Below are positions 16,983 to 26,082 of a DNA stretch of 64,000 nt, one piece after another. The notes beneath the pieces are model-generated. The model did no database searches, had not been told where the DNA came from, and saw only the letters and a program-made list of their open reading frames with translations. The number at the start of each line of letters is the position of its first letter. Positions within the stretch are counted from its first letter, which is position 1. The stretch is from NCBI RefSeq assembly GCF_039889165.1, contig NZ_JAYMYY010000001.1:310001-374000 (forward strand), in the 5' to 3' direction. The DNA comes from Pseudocitrobacter cyperus. Lineage in GTDB: Bacteria > Pseudomonadota > Gammaproteobacteria > Enterobacterales > Enterobacteriaceae. Made by a program: the position numbers and the translations under genes.

Positions 16983-16999
16983 CTTATCTGTTTATTGCG

Positions 17000-17968
17000 C
17001 TACATCGATTGCTGTTCCACGTCATGATGGCGAGTGACCTCGACCGGCATGCCGGAACGTAGCTCCATAGCGTGACGCATAACTTCAGCATTGGTCTGCG
17101 CTTGTTCTTTAAACGCTTTCATTGTGTCGTTGAGCACGATGGGTTGCGTTTTAGGGTCATCGTCAATGTTTTTTGACAGGGGCTGATGCACTTCAACCAG
17201 ATGAACGCCGCCCGGTTCAACAGAGGCCTTAATTGGCGTATTGATAATATTCACCTTCGTACCCGGCGTGACTTTTTCAAACAGGGTGCGGATATCGCCG
17301 TCACGCAGACGAATACAACCGGAACTGACGCGCATGCCGATCCCGAAGTCCGCATTCGTTCCATGCAGCAGGTAAACGCCGCCATGAGCCGCTAAGCGAA
17401 TGGCGTGATGGCCCATTGGGTTATCCGGCCCGGCAGGCATCACCGCAGGCAAAATAATCCCTTGTGCTTTATAACGGGCGCGAATATTCGCCGTTGGTGT
17501 CCAGGTCGGGTTGGCACGTTTATCCGAAACGGTAGTTACCATGGTCGGTGTGACGGTCGTACCGCCAAGCTGACCAATGCCGATAGGGTAAACGGTGACT
17601 TTATTGCTGCCAGGCGGGTAATAGTAAAGGCGAAGCTCGGCCAAATTGATGACAATACCTTCACGCGGCACATCCGGCAGCAAGGTTTGCAGCGGGATGG
17701 TCAGTACGCTTCCTGCCCGCGGTACGTAAGGGTCGACACCCGGGTTAGCCTGCAGTAATGCAAGAAAGCCAACGTTATATTTTTTAGCGATTGCCTCAAG
17801 CGAGCCGCCGTCATTCTCCACCACATGATAGCGGTTTTCCCCCACCAGGCGGCTACCGTTGGCCGGAAGAGGCCAGGTATTGGCACTTGCGGGCAGGCTC
17901 CACGCCACGGTAGCGGCAAGCGTGACTCCCATCACCCAACGCGTAAAAGCTCTTTGTTTACTCATCAT
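17000..17968 (-). CDS. ldtC: LdtC, L,D-transpeptidase
   Basis: LdtC (YcfS) works in the periplasm and attaches Braun lipoprotein to peptidoglycan by L,D-transpeptidation. The protein (322 aa) has a signal peptide (ending SLPASA before NTWPLP), a LysM-type segment (YHVVENDGGSLEAIAKKYN), and a YkuD catalytic domain with HAIRLAAHGGVYLLHGTN and the active-site Cys in VSSGCIRLRDGDI. I chose the ATG at 17968, where AAGTGG is correctly spaced; an ATG two codons upstream abuts that ribosome site. In E. coli the next gene is mfd; here the iron locus follows. Confidence 0.95.
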   Translation of the reverse strand: MMSKQRAFTRWVMGVTLAATVAWSLPASANTWPLPANGSRLVGENRYHVVENDGGSLEAIAKKYNVGFLALLQANPGVDPYVPRAGSVLTIPLQTLLPDVPREGIVINLAELRLYYYPPGSNKVTVYPIGIGQLGGTTVTPTMVTTVSDKRANPTWTPTANIRARYKAQGIILPAVMPAGPDNPMGHHAIRLAAHGGVYLLHGTNADFGIGMRVSSGCIRLRDGDIRTLFEKVTPGTKVNIINTPIKASVEPGGVHLVEVHQPLSKNIDDDPKTQPIVLNDTMKAFKEQAQTNAEVMRHAMELRSGMPVEVTRHHDVEQQSM

Positions 17969-18105
17969 GTTCATCCACTTAACAAGTCGCTAAAACATAA
18001 ACGGATATTATGATTGCAGGAAGTGTCTGGAAGTGACGGGGGAGTGCAAGTATGTGTAAATGTTTCCTGTCGGGCCGCCCCTGCTAACAAGGGCGGCAAG
18101 GTTGA

Positions 18106-20265
18106 TCAGAATGTCATTTTGACAGTGAACTGTACTTCGCGTGGGTCGCCAATCTGGTTACTGAGATTATTAGTGCCGATCGATGACGTGTAGTAAGTCT
18201 TATCAAACAAGTTCTTAACATTGACCTGCAGGGTCACGGGATATTTTAGTTTCATTTTGTAGGCGGCGAATGCGTCAGCAACGGCATAACCCGGTAAGTA
18301 GTAATCTGCGCCGTTGGTGCCGGAACGGCGACTGGCTGCGTGGCCGCCGCCGCCAATGGTTAACGTATTGCTATCGATAACATTGTGGAAGTCCCATGTC
18401 AGGAACAGAGACCCCGTATGGCGAGGAACATTTGGCAGGGGTGTTCCGGCGTAGTCCGGATCCTCAAGAACTTTGGCGTCCGTGTAACCATAACTGGCAA
18501 TCACGTTCATATTTTCCGTCAGCGAGCCCGCCACATCCACTTCCAGGCCGCGCGAACGCACTTTCCCTGCGGTTTTCGCAACGGTTTCATTACCGATCTC
18601 TTCGGTATAAAGTACATTTTTTTTGTGAATATCAAACAGTGCGATATTGGCGGTTACGCCATCAAAGAGGTCGAACTTCGCACCAAGCTCATAGGCGGTC
18701 GACTCTTCCGGCGGCAGATTACCGATATTGCTGGCAATGGATGACTGCGGCATAAACGCCTGAGAAACGTTGCCAAATAATGAAACTGACGGCGACAGTT
18801 TGTACACCAGGCCGAATTTTGGCGTCAATTTTTCATCGCGGCTGTCGGTGTTAACGTTAAATGGACGACCTTTTCCGGCATACAGGGTGTAATACTGATA
18901 ACGCGCCCCGGCAACGGCAATCCATTTGTCGGTTAGATATAATGCATCCTGCACATAGGTAGCGTAATTTTCCTGTTTGGTTCGCTGATCGCTGTCGGAT
19001 TGTGAAACGGTGGTACATTTTCCGACGGTTCCGTAGACAGGGTTATAAATATTGAATCCTTTGACGTTACTACAGCGAATCATATCCGTGCGTAGTAAGT
19101 CGTAATTCTCGTATGACACACCCGTCAGAATTTCATTGTAGAAACCACCGATGACGACATTACCCTGAAGATCCGCACGGGTGGAGTGCATGCGCTGTGT
19201 TGACCCCTGAGTGGCATCGACGCGGCGCGTCAGGTCGCCGGTGGAGGAGTCATAGGCAGTCACGCGGGCCTGGTTGTCATCATATTTATCCTGACTGAAA
19301 CTGTAATCGAAACGTGCCGTCCATTCGCTATTAAGACGATACTCGGCGTTAAGTTGCGCCAGATCGGACTCACCGTTGGTTTCATTAAATGGCTCATCGA
19401 AGCGGACTTTACGCGGTACGTTGACGGCATGCCCGGTATCGAGATCGAAAATAGTCCCACGATCGAACGGCGTGCGGTAATTACGATGCGAGTACGCTAC
19501 ATTCACAGTGGTATTATCGCCAAACCAGGTAAGGGAAGGGGCGATAAAGCTGCTCTGCTCCTTGCCGAAATTACGCCAGTAATCTTCATGTTGATATTCG
19601 CCTACCAGACGGTAAGCCAGGCGAGTGCCCTCAATAGGGCCGGTGACATCGATCTGACCCGTGCCGCCGCCAAAACTGCTGGATGTCGCGGAAATCTCCC
19701 CGGAAAAATGCTGCTCCGGGCGTTTCGTGACGACGTTAATTAACCCACCGGGATCAAGTATCCCGTACAGTGTTGAGGCGGGGCCTTTTAACACTTCCAC
19801 GCGGGAGGTGGCGGCGTTAAAACTGCGTGGCAGCACGGTGCGCAGGCCGTTGGTCATGATGGAACCATCGCGGTTGGCGCCGAAACCCCGACGGGTGAAG
19901 GCATCCTGCGTGCCGCCCAGCGTATTGGTCTGCACCACGTTGGCGACGTTATACAACGCTTCATCGAGGGTCGTAGCATGCTGATCGCTTAACACCTGAT
20001 CGCTTACCGTGTTCACGACCTGTGGAATATCCAGCATTGGCATTGAAGTCAGCGTTGCGGTGGAGGTGCTGAGTGGCTGATAGCCCTCAGTGACGTTTTT
20101 ATCCGCCTGTGCGACGTCGGCATTGACCGTCATCGTCTCTTCTGTCGGTTTTTCCGCATCCGTTGCTGCGCTGGCTGAAAAGCCCAGAAAAAGAAGTGAA
20201 AAAAGCGCATAACCCTTTTTACCCGTGAACGACGGGGATAGCTGTGTCATCTGTCTGTTTCCCAT
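18106..20265 (-). CDS. TonB-dependent siderophore receptor
   Basis: This outer-membrane beta-barrel receptor (719 aa) imports a ferric siderophore with energy from TonB. It has a signal peptide (LFSLLFLGFSASAATDAE), an early TonB-box-like TEETMTVNA, a plug domain (SMPMLDIPQVVNTVSDQ; RVEVLKGPASTLYGILDPGG) and a barrel ending in the outer-membrane signature REVQFTVKMTF with terminal Phe. It resembles ferrichrome/pyoverdine-type receptors (FcuA/FpvA group). It is not FhuE, which lies beside hinT in E. coli, since the sequence differs throughout. Two barrel Cys (RCSNVKGF, GKCTTVSQ) may form an extracellular disulfide. The ligand cannot be read. It is divergent from an ABC uptake operon, and a Fur-like site lies between. 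Confidence 0.93.
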   Translation of the reverse strand: MGNRQMTQLSPSFTGKKGYALFSLLFLGFSASAATDAEKPTEETMTVNADVAQADKNVTEGYQPLSTSTATLTSMPMLDIPQVVNTVSDQVLSDQHATTLDEALYNVANVVQTNTLGGTQDAFTRRGFGANRDGSIMTNGLRTVLPRSFNAATSRVEVLKGPASTLYGILDPGGLINVVTKRPEQHFSGEISATSSSFGGGTGQIDVTGPIEGTRLAYRLVGEYQHEDYWRNFGKEQSSFIAPSLTWFGDNTTVNVAYSHRNYRTPFDRGTIFDLDTGHAVNVPRKVRFDEPFNETNGESDLAQLNAEYRLNSEWTARFDYSFSQDKYDDNQARVTAYDSSTGDLTRRVDATQGSTQRMHSTRADLQGNVVIGGFYNEILTGVSYENYDLLRTDMIRCSNVKGFNIYNPVYGTVGKCTTVSQSDSDQRTKQENYATYVQDALYLTDKWIAVAGARYQYYTLYAGKGRPFNVNTDSRDEKLTPKFGLVYKLSPSVSLFGNVSQAFMPQSSIASNIGNLPPEESTAYELGAKFDLFDGVTANIALFDIHKKNVLYTEEIGNETVAKTAGKVRSRGLEVDVAGSLTENMNVIASYGYTDAKVLEDPDYAGTPLPNVPRHTGSLFLTWDFHNVIDSNTLTIGGGGHAASRRSGTNGADYYLPGYAVADAFAAYKMKLKYPVTLQVNVKNLFDKTYYTSSIGTNNLSNQIGDPREVQFTVKMTF

Positions 20266-20655
20266 AAAAAAGCCGCCTCATCTGGCAGCTAAATCACAAA
20301 AAGTCGTTGCCCAAAAAAAGTGTGGCTTACCTGATTGCGGCACAAAAGTGCGCTCAGGATTGTAATTGAGAATCATTCAACCATGTGTGGATGTAGTAGT
20401 AAACGTTTTAACTAAGAAAAAAAGATGAGCGTTCAGGCGAGTGGTTTAACGCTAATTTTGTGCAGGGGTGTTGTTTTATTTATCTGATAAATAGAGTTTT
20501 TATTGGTTTTTACATGATGAGTAAGATGCAGGGGCAAGACAATGGTGCGTGAAGTAATGGCGCTATTGACTACTACATAACGAGACGGCATGATCAAAAG
20601 AGAATGAGATTTATTACAATTTAAGCCCAGGCCGCATTGGCCGGAGAGTAAAACC
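20266..20655. promoter_or_regulatory. Shared promoter region of receptor and ABC operon
   Basis: This 390-bp AT-rich gap separates divergent genes and must hold both promoters. I see a Fur-like site at 20362-20380 and no convincing gene. A short antisense frame from 20433 runs into the ATPase gene and lacks a credible ribosome site. Confidence 0.6.
20362..20380. promoter_or_regulatory. Fur-like site
   Basis: GTAATTGAGAATCATTCAA matches 12 of 19 positions of the Fur consensus, with the core GAGAATCATT best preserved. It is about 100 bases from the receptor start and 275 from the ATPase start. Iron repression of the receptor is therefore likely; control of the ABC operon is less sure. Confidence 0.6.
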
Positions 20656-21477
20656 ATGCCACAACGGCAATCGACGCACGCCGAACAGGGCATTGTGCTG
20701 GAATCATTAAGCGCGGGTTACGGCAGCCAGCGTATCGTCAATGACATCAACCTAACGCTTCCTGCCGGAAAGCTGACCGTTCTGGTTGGCGCCAACGGTT
20801 CGGGCAAATCAACGCTCCTGAGTACGATATCGCGAATGCTGAAGCCGCAAGGGGGTAGCGTGCGATTAAACGGCAACGATATTCACCAGCAGCCCACAAA
20901 AACGGTTGCCCGTCAGCTAGGCATCCTGCCGCAATCTCCACTGACGCCGGAAGGCTTAACGGTATTTGAACTGGTTTCACGCGGTCGATACCCCTGGCAG
21001 GGGCTGATTCGCCAGTGGTCGGATGATGACGAACGCGCAGTGGAAGAGGCATTAACGCTCACAGGAACCACCGCCTTCGCGCACCAGCCCGTCGACAGCC
21101 TCTCCGGCGGCCAGCGTCAGCGCTGCTGGATTGCGATGGCGCTGGCACAACAAACACCAACGATTCTGCTGGATGAGCCCACGGCCTGGCTCGATCTGCG
21201 CTACCAGGTTGAGATCCTGCAATTGTTGCAGCGCCTGACCCGCGAGCTTCATCGCACGGTGGTGACTGTTCTGCACGATCTCAACTTCGCTGTGAACTAC
21301 GCCGACACCCTGGTATTGATGAAGCAGGGACGCGTCGTTGAGGTGCTGGACGACCTTTCGCGCTGTACGCCTGAGTTGATTCGCGACGTCTTTGATGTCG
21401 ATGTACAGCGGGTGGTCAACCCGCAAAACGGCAAGCCTCTGTTTATGCCTTTTCGCGCCGTCACGGGGCCGGACTGA
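20656..21477 (+). CDS. Iron-siderophore ABC transporter, ATP-binding protein
   Basis: This cytoplasmic ATPase (273 aa) of the FecE/FepC/FhuC family drives ferric-siderophore import. The Walker A motif is VGANGSGKSTLL (about residues 43-54), the Q-loop is LGILPQSPLTPEG, the signature is DSLSGGQRQRCWIAMALAQ and Walker B is TILLDEPTAWLD, followed by the switch His in VLHDLNFAVNYAD. The start ATG has GGAGAG eight bases upstream. It is the first gene of the operon, and its last base pairs with the permease ATG (TGATG overlap), so the products are made in step. Confidence 0.95.
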   Translation: MPQRQSTHAEQGIVLESLSAGYGSQRIVNDINLTLPAGKLTVLVGANGSGKSTLLSTISRMLKPQGGSVRLNGNDIHQQPTKTVARQLGILPQSPLTPEGLTVFELVSRGRYPWQGLIRQWSDDDERAVEEALTLTGTTAFAHQPVDSLSGGQRQRCWIAMALAQQTPTILLDEPTAWLDLRYQVEILQLLQRLTRELHRTVVTVLHDLNFAVNYADTLVLMKQGRVVEVLDDLSRCTPELIRDVFDVDVQRVVNPQNGKPLFMPFRAVTGPD

Positions 21478-22502
21478 TGGCGGTTGATACTTTCTCACTT
21501 CGCCATTCGCGCAGTCGTGGTTTACTGGCACTTTTGTTGATATCAGGTATTTTGCTGGCGAGCGCAATCATTCACCTGGGACTGGGGGCGCGAACCATTG
21601 CGCCGCGCACGGTTATTGAGGCGCTGCTGGACTACGACCCGCGTAATTTCGACCATCGGATTATTGTTAGCCTGCGCCTGACGCGTCTTTTAGCCGCAAT
21701 ATTGACCGGTGCAGCGCTCGGTGTTGCCGGAATGCTGCTGCAAACGGTGATCCGCAATCCACTGGGAGAGCCGCATATTCTTGGGCTGAACGCCGGTGCG
21801 ACGCTTGCGGTGGTAATCGGTTCGGCGCTGGGAATTTCCTCTGCACAGTGGGGACTTCTGCAACCATTAATTGCTGCTGCGGGTGCCGGAGGACTTTTCG
21901 CTCTGGTGATGTTCACCGCCAGTGCCGGGCGTAGCGGCCCGACGGCGATGAAAATTACGTTATGCGGCGTCGCGCTTTCGGCGTTTGCTTCCGCTGTGAG
22001 TGCGGCAATCCTTATCCTTGATGAACAAACCTTACAGGCGATACGTACCTGGCTTGCGGGCGATCTCGCAGGGATTAGTCCGGAGATGCTGCGCATCGCC
22101 TGCTTGCCGATGGCTGCCGGCCTGCTATTGGCTTTTCTGCTTGCGCCGCGGATCGCGCTACTGACATTGGGTGACAGCGTCGCCACGGGGTTGGGTGTCC
22201 ACACTGGCTACACGCGCGCGCAGACGGTTATTGTTATTGCGCTGCTTTGTGGTGCGGCGGTATCGATTGCCGGGCCGATTGGGTTTATTGGACTCGTGGT
22301 GCCGCACATTGTGCGCCATCTGGTGGGGCACTCACTGCGACACGGTCTGCTGATGGCGATGCCTGTCGGGGCGTGTCTGTTATTGCTGGCGGATATTTTT
22401 GCCCGCTGGTTGTTGGCTCCGCAGGAACTGGCGACGGGCGTGATGACCGCACTGGTCGGCGCACCGCTGTTTATCTTTATCGCGACGAGGTATTTCAAAT
22501 GA
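21477..22502 (+). CDS. Iron-siderophore ABC transporter, permease (first)
   Basis: This inner-membrane permease (341 aa) of the FecCD/BtuC family forms half of the translocation pore. About ten hydrophobic helices are visible. Family marks include SLRLTRLLAAILTGAALGVAG and MLLQTVIRNPLGEPHILG near the N-terminus, and GPIGFIGLVVPHIVRHLVG in the C-terminal half, the loop that contacts the ATPase. It overlaps the ATPase gene by one base and the second permease by four (ATGA). It is probably the FecC/FepD-type subunit. Confidence 0.95.
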   Translation: MAVDTFSLRHSRSRGLLALLLISGILLASAIIHLGLGARTIAPRTVIEALLDYDPRNFDHRIIVSLRLTRLLAAILTGAALGVAGMLLQTVIRNPLGEPHILGLNAGATLAVVIGSALGISSAQWGLLQPLIAAAGAGGLFALVMFTASAGRSGPTAMKITLCGVALSAFASAVSAAILILDEQTLQAIRTWLAGDLAGISPEMLRIACLPMAAGLLLAFLLAPRIALLTLGDSVATGLGVHTGYTRAQTVIVIALLCGAAVSIAGPIGFIGLVVPHIVRHLVGHSLRHGLLMAMPVGACLLLLADIFARWLLAPQELATGVMTALVGAPLFIFIATRYFK

Positions 22503-23551
22503 ATAACGTCGTTGCGCGTGCCGGATTCCGTCGCTATACCCTGGGTTCTTTGCAGTGGCTGGTTCGCCCGCGGACGCTGAAAATAGCGGCATCGCTGGCG
22601 GTGTTCACTTTGCTGCTTGTGCTCTACGGTATCACGCGTGGATCGTTACCCATTCCGACCAGCGCTATTGGCAAGGCTCTGTTTTCAGCAGAGATACTCT
22701 CCCCACAACAGTCGACCATTGTACTCGACATCCGTCTGCCGCGTTTGCTGATGGCGGTGCTGTGCGGTGGCATGTTGGGGCTGGCGGGTGCGGCAATGCA
22801 GTCGATCACCCGTAACGGACTCGCCGATCCGGGATTGATCGGCGTGAAAGAAGGAACCAGCGTAGTGGTGCTCATGTTGCTGCTGCTGTTTCCATCCGTG
22901 AGTCTGGTCTGGCGGCCGCTTGCCGGGATGGCGGGGGGACTGTTGGTCGCCCTGTTGGTCATCGTTCTGGCGCGGGATCTCTCGCGACCACGTTTTATCC
23001 TGGTTGGTATCGGTGTCTCCTGGGCGTTGTCGGCCGTAATGGGCATTTTCATCACTACCGCCGATATCCGTGATGTGCAGACGGCGATGACCTGGCTTGC
23101 CGGGAGTCTGCACGCGGCAACCTGGCCGCTGCTGGGGGTAGCGCTGCTGTGGGCGCTACCGGCGGCGATCGTCCTCTACGCGACTGCGCGTGCGGCAGAC
23201 GTCGCGCTGCTGGGAAATCAGCTTGCCAGTGGGCTTGGCGTTAATCTAACCCGTTTAACCTGGCTGCGATTTTTTGCGCCGGTGCTGTTGACGTCAGCGA
23301 GCGTCTCCTGCGTCGGAAGCCTCGGTTTCGTTGGTCTAATGGCACCGCATATGGCGCGTTTTTTGCTGCGTGGCGGCCAGGTTGCGCTTCTTAGCGGCAG
23401 TGCGCTGATTGGCGCGCTGCTGGTGTTGATTGCGGACACGGTAGGGCGGCTGGCTTTCGCGCCATTACAAATCCCGGCGGGTATCGTGATTTCCCTGTGC
23501 GGTTGCCCCTTCTTTATTTTGTTGTTGTGGCGTCGACGAGACGTTTTATAA
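22499..23551 (+). CDS. Iron-siderophore ABC transporter, permease (second)
   Basis: This is the second FecCD-family permease (350 aa), partner of the preceding one. It carries DIRLPRLLMAVLCGGMLGLAG, AAMQSITRNGLADPGLIGV and VGSLGFVGLMAPHMARFLLRG, the same landmarks as the first, so the pore is a heterodimer. The frame is open upstream, but I start at 22499, where the ATG overlaps the first permease stop (ATGA) and the sequence MNNVVARAGF begins; the earlier part is only a shadow of the first permease. The binding-protein gene follows after ten bases. Confidence 0.95.
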   Translation: MNNVVARAGFRRYTLGSLQWLVRPRTLKIAASLAVFTLLLVLYGITRGSLPIPTSAIGKALFSAEILSPQQSTIVLDIRLPRLLMAVLCGGMLGLAGAAMQSITRNGLADPGLIGVKEGTSVVVLMLLLLFPSVSLVWRPLAGMAGGLLVALLVIVLARDLSRPRFILVGIGVSWALSAVMGIFITTADIRDVQTAMTWLAGSLHAATWPLLGVALLWALPAAIVLYATARAADVALLGNQLASGLGVNLTRLTWLRFFAPVLLTSASVSCVGSLGFVGLMAPHMARFLLRGGQVALLSGSALIGALLVLIADTVGRLAFAPLQIPAGIVISLCGCPFFILLLWRRRDVL

Positions 23552-23561
23552 GGATCAGATT

Positions 23562-24506
23562 ATGCGTTGGCTGTTACTTGTGCTTGCTGGTGTGGCTGCA
23601 TCGGCAGGTGCGCAAACTCAATCGTTTACCGACGATCTCGGGCGCGTCGTTCAGGTGCCTGTACATCCTCAGCGGATTGTGTCGCTTCACGACCTTGATA
23701 TCACCATCCCGCTAATTGAACTGGGCGTGCCGCCCGTTGCCAGTCATGGCCGAACGCGCCCGGATGGTAGTCACTACCTGCGCTCCAGCGAGCAGTTAAC
23801 CGGTATCGATTTTGATAACAGCCAGATCGCCTTTATTGGTACCGCCGATATCGATTTAGAGGCGATAGCGGCAGCGAAACCGGATCTCATCATTACTGAG
23901 CCCAACCGTAACGTGCCGGTAGAGCAACTGGAGAAGATCGCGCCAACCGTCAGTATTGACCATTTACTGGGTAGCGCGCCGCGCATATATCGCAAACTGG
24001 CGCAACTGACCGGCACCCAGGCGCGCCAGGCGGTGCTGGAGCGACGCTATCAGGCGCAAATCGCCCAGCTAAAGCAGACGATAGATACGCATAAAATCAC
24101 CGTGTCGGTATTGCAGGCCAATAATGGCAAAGTCACCGTGCATCACAGTTACCATACGCTCGGACGCGTGCTGCGCGATGCGGGTTTTCGCTTTCCACCA
24201 CTGATTGACGCGATACCCGACGGGCAACGCATTGACGTCAGCGCCGAACAGCTCCCGGATCTGGACGCTGATTTTATCTTTGCCACTTATCGTTCTGACA
24301 CCGGGGGCAAGCCGCAGGATGAGCTACAGGCAATGGATAAAGTGATGCCGGGCTGGTGCGATTTTATGCGCGCCTGCCATATGGGACGCTATATTTTGCT
24401 GCCGCGCGAAGAGGTGATCTCTAACTCGTATGCTGCCCTGAGCCTGGTTGTGGCGCAGGTGCAGTCGCATATTGCCGGACGCCCGATGCCAGGAGACAAA
24501 AAATGA
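23562..24506 (+). CDS. Iron-siderophore ABC transporter, periplasmic binding protein
   Basis: This binding protein (314 aa) delivers the ferric siderophore to the permease pair. A short signal peptide (MRWLLLVLAGVAASAGAQT) is followed by the FecB-like start SFTDDLGRVVQVPVHPQRIV. The first lobe includes DIDLEAIAAAKPDLIITEP; the second includes VLQANNGKVTVHHSYHTLG. It has no lipobox, so it is soluble in the periplasm. Its ATGA end overlaps the RpiR-type regulator by four bases, tying transporter and regulator into one transcript. Confidence 0.94.
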   Translation: MRWLLLVLAGVAASAGAQTQSFTDDLGRVVQVPVHPQRIVSLHDLDITIPLIELGVPPVASHGRTRPDGSHYLRSSEQLTGIDFDNSQIAFIGTADIDLEAIAAAKPDLIITEPNRNVPVEQLEKIAPTVSIDHLLGSAPRIYRKLAQLTGTQARQAVLERRYQAQIAQLKQTIDTHKITVSVLQANNGKVTVHHSYHTLGRVLRDAGFRFPPLIDAIPDGQRIDVSAEQLPDLDADFIFATYRSDTGGKPQDELQAMDKVMPGWCDFMRACHMGRYILLPREEVISNSYAALSLVVAQVQSHIAGRPMPGDKK

Positions 24507-25399
24507 CGCAGTTACCGCAGCGCAAAGAAAAACGCCGCGTCGATTTGTTCGGTGAGCGGTTGCGCAGCCGGGGGGCGCAGCTTTCGCCGCGTCTGCTGGC
24601 GGTGGTGCAATGGATTGATGGACACCGTGAAGCCGTGTTGGATCACACGGCGATGGAAATCGCCCATGCAACACAAACGTCGGATGCCACGGTCGTGCGC
24701 GCTATTCAGGCTCTGGGGTTTGCCGGACTACGGGATTTGAAACAGACCATGGCGCACTGGTTTGGCCCAACCGCGACCTCCTCGGAGAAAATGGTGTCAA
24801 CGGTGAGCGAGCTAAACTGCGATGTACACTCCAGCATCGATTTTGTGCTGGAAGGGCATCAGCGCGCCTGTGAAATGCTGGGACGCCTGCATAACCGCGT
24901 CGCCATAGCTCAGGCGGTCGCCTTACTCAGTGAGGCGAGACAGGTAGGGTTATTTGGCATCGGCGCATCGGGGATCCTGTCCGAATATACGGCACGTCTG
25001 TTCAGCCGCATCGGGCTGCCCTCATATGTACTTAACCGCACGGGTTTTAGCCTGGCAGAGCAGCTTGTTTCAATGCAGCGCGGCGATGTGCTGATTATGA
25101 TGGGGCAGAAATCGCCGCACAGAGAAGGGATGACGACCCTGAGCGAAGCGAAACGACTGGGTATTCCGGTCATTTTGCTGACGCAGGCGACAGAGTCGCG
25201 CTTCAGCGAGTTATCTGAGGTAGTGATTGAGGTACCGCGTGGTGAAAATGGGCGAGTACCGTTGCATGGCACGGTAATGGTCTGTCTGGAGATGCTGGTT
25301 CTGAGTGTCGCCTCGACAACTTCCCAGCGGACAATTCGTTCGATGAAGCGAATCAACGAGTTACACCGCTCGATTGGTAAATCATCAGGTCGTAAATAA
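24503..25399 (+). CDS. RpiR/MurR-family regulator with SIS domain
   Basis: The protein (298 aa) has the two-part plan of the RpiR family. An N-terminal helix-turn-helix domain spans about residues 20-90 (MEIAHATQTSDATVVRAIQ; LGFAGLRDLKQTMAHWF). A C-terminal SIS domain spans about residues 125-265 (ARQVGLFGIGASGILSEYTA; RGDVLIMMGQKSPHREGMT; LGIPVILLTQATESRFSEL). SIS domains in this family bind phosphosugars. The start overlaps the binding-protein stop by four bases (ATGA), so it belongs to the iron-uptake operon. Its effector and targets are unknown: it might control this operon by a second signal beside Fur, or link iron uptake to sugar metabolism. Neither is shown by the sequence. Confidence 0.9.
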   Translation: MTQLPQRKEKRRVDLFGERLRSRGAQLSPRLLAVVQWIDGHREAVLDHTAMEIAHATQTSDATVVRAIQALGFAGLRDLKQTMAHWFGPTATSSEKMVSTVSELNCDVHSSIDFVLEGHQRACEMLGRLHNRVAIAQAVALLSEARQVGLFGIGASGILSEYTARLFSRIGLPSYVLNRTGFSLAEQLVSMQRGDVLIMMGQKSPHREGMTTLSEAKRLGIPVILLTQATESRFSELSEVVIEVPRGENGRVPLHGTVMVCLEMLVLSVASTTSQRTIRSMKRINELHRSIGKSSGRK

Positions 25400-25653
25400 T
25401 TTGTGTCTTAGCTCTACGACATAAACCTGCGTGAGATCTCATTTTTGTTTATCAAAGGAAGATATCGCCGCTAATACTATTTTCAGCCGTGAAAAATCAC
25501 GTTACATTAATTCCATGCTTGAGAATATTCTTAGATGATTCTCAGCTTATTTGGATGTGTAGGAGGCTGATAGAAATAACAACTTATCAATGATGGATGA
25601 GTTCTTATCAGCACCTTCACAGGATTTTCTCACAGGACGTGAGGTATACACGG

Positions 25654-25953
25654 ATGAAACGAACTCTTCAGTTTGGCCTGATGGCCGCGCTTATTGCTTG
25701 CCCGATACTCGCGGGCGCCGCTTCCGGTGGTGTCATACATTTTCGTGGCATGATTGTTGAAGATGCCTGCAATATCAAACCTGACAACGGCGTTGTCCAC
25801 GTCTCCTGTTACCGTGAGGGTAAACAGCATCGTGAGACCCATTTGTTAAATCAGAATACTCAATTTAATATCATGCAGGATATTGCTACCACACAACTGT
25901 ACCCGGTTGCTGACCATCCTGAATTACAGGTATTACAGATTACTTATCGCTGA
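25654..25953 (+). CDS. Small orphan fimbrial-like protein
   Basis: This secreted protein (99 aa) has a signal peptide (MKRTLQFGLMAALIACPILA, cut near GAASG). GGVIHFRGMIVEDACNI resembles the N-terminus of type 1 fimbrial subunits, where a beta strand leads to the first Cys. A second Cys (HVSCYRE) about 15 residues on could form a disulfide, and the C-terminus LQVLQITYR resembles the closing strand of pilins. Normal subunits are about 160-180 aa, so the middle strands are missing. No chaperone or usher gene is nearby. It may be a small independent family or a pilin remnant. I chose the ATG at 25654 because GAGGT lies upstream and the signal peptide starts there. Confidence 0.7.
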   Translation: MKRTLQFGLMAALIACPILAGAASGGVIHFRGMIVEDACNIKPDNGVVHVSCYREGKQHRETHLLNQNTQFNIMQDIATTQLYPVADHPELQVLQITYR

Positions 25954-25963
25954 GTGACACCGT

Positions 25964-25996
25964 ATTATGAGTAATGAAATATTCATTACTCATAAT
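25964..25996 (+). terminator. Perfect 15-bp hairpin after the fimbrial-like gene
   Basis: ATTATGAGTAATGAA (25964-25978) pairs exactly with TTCATTACTCATAAT (25982-25996) over a 3-nt loop, followed by GCGTTTTTATTTAATTTTTT. It is a likely terminator for the plus-strand gene. The tRNA genes converge on it from the other side. Confidence 0.8.
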
Positions 25997-26082
25997 GCGT
26001 TTTTATTTAATTTTTTTATTTAAAAGTAAGTAATGACAGGGGAATAAGTAATTAAAGGTAAAGAGGGGAGTAAAACTGAGAA

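Noticed and set aside
18106..20265. The TonB receptor as FhuE, because FhuE lies near hinT in E. coli
   Set aside because: The protein sequence differs from FhuE along its length, and the gene lies on the other side of the hinT-ldtC block.
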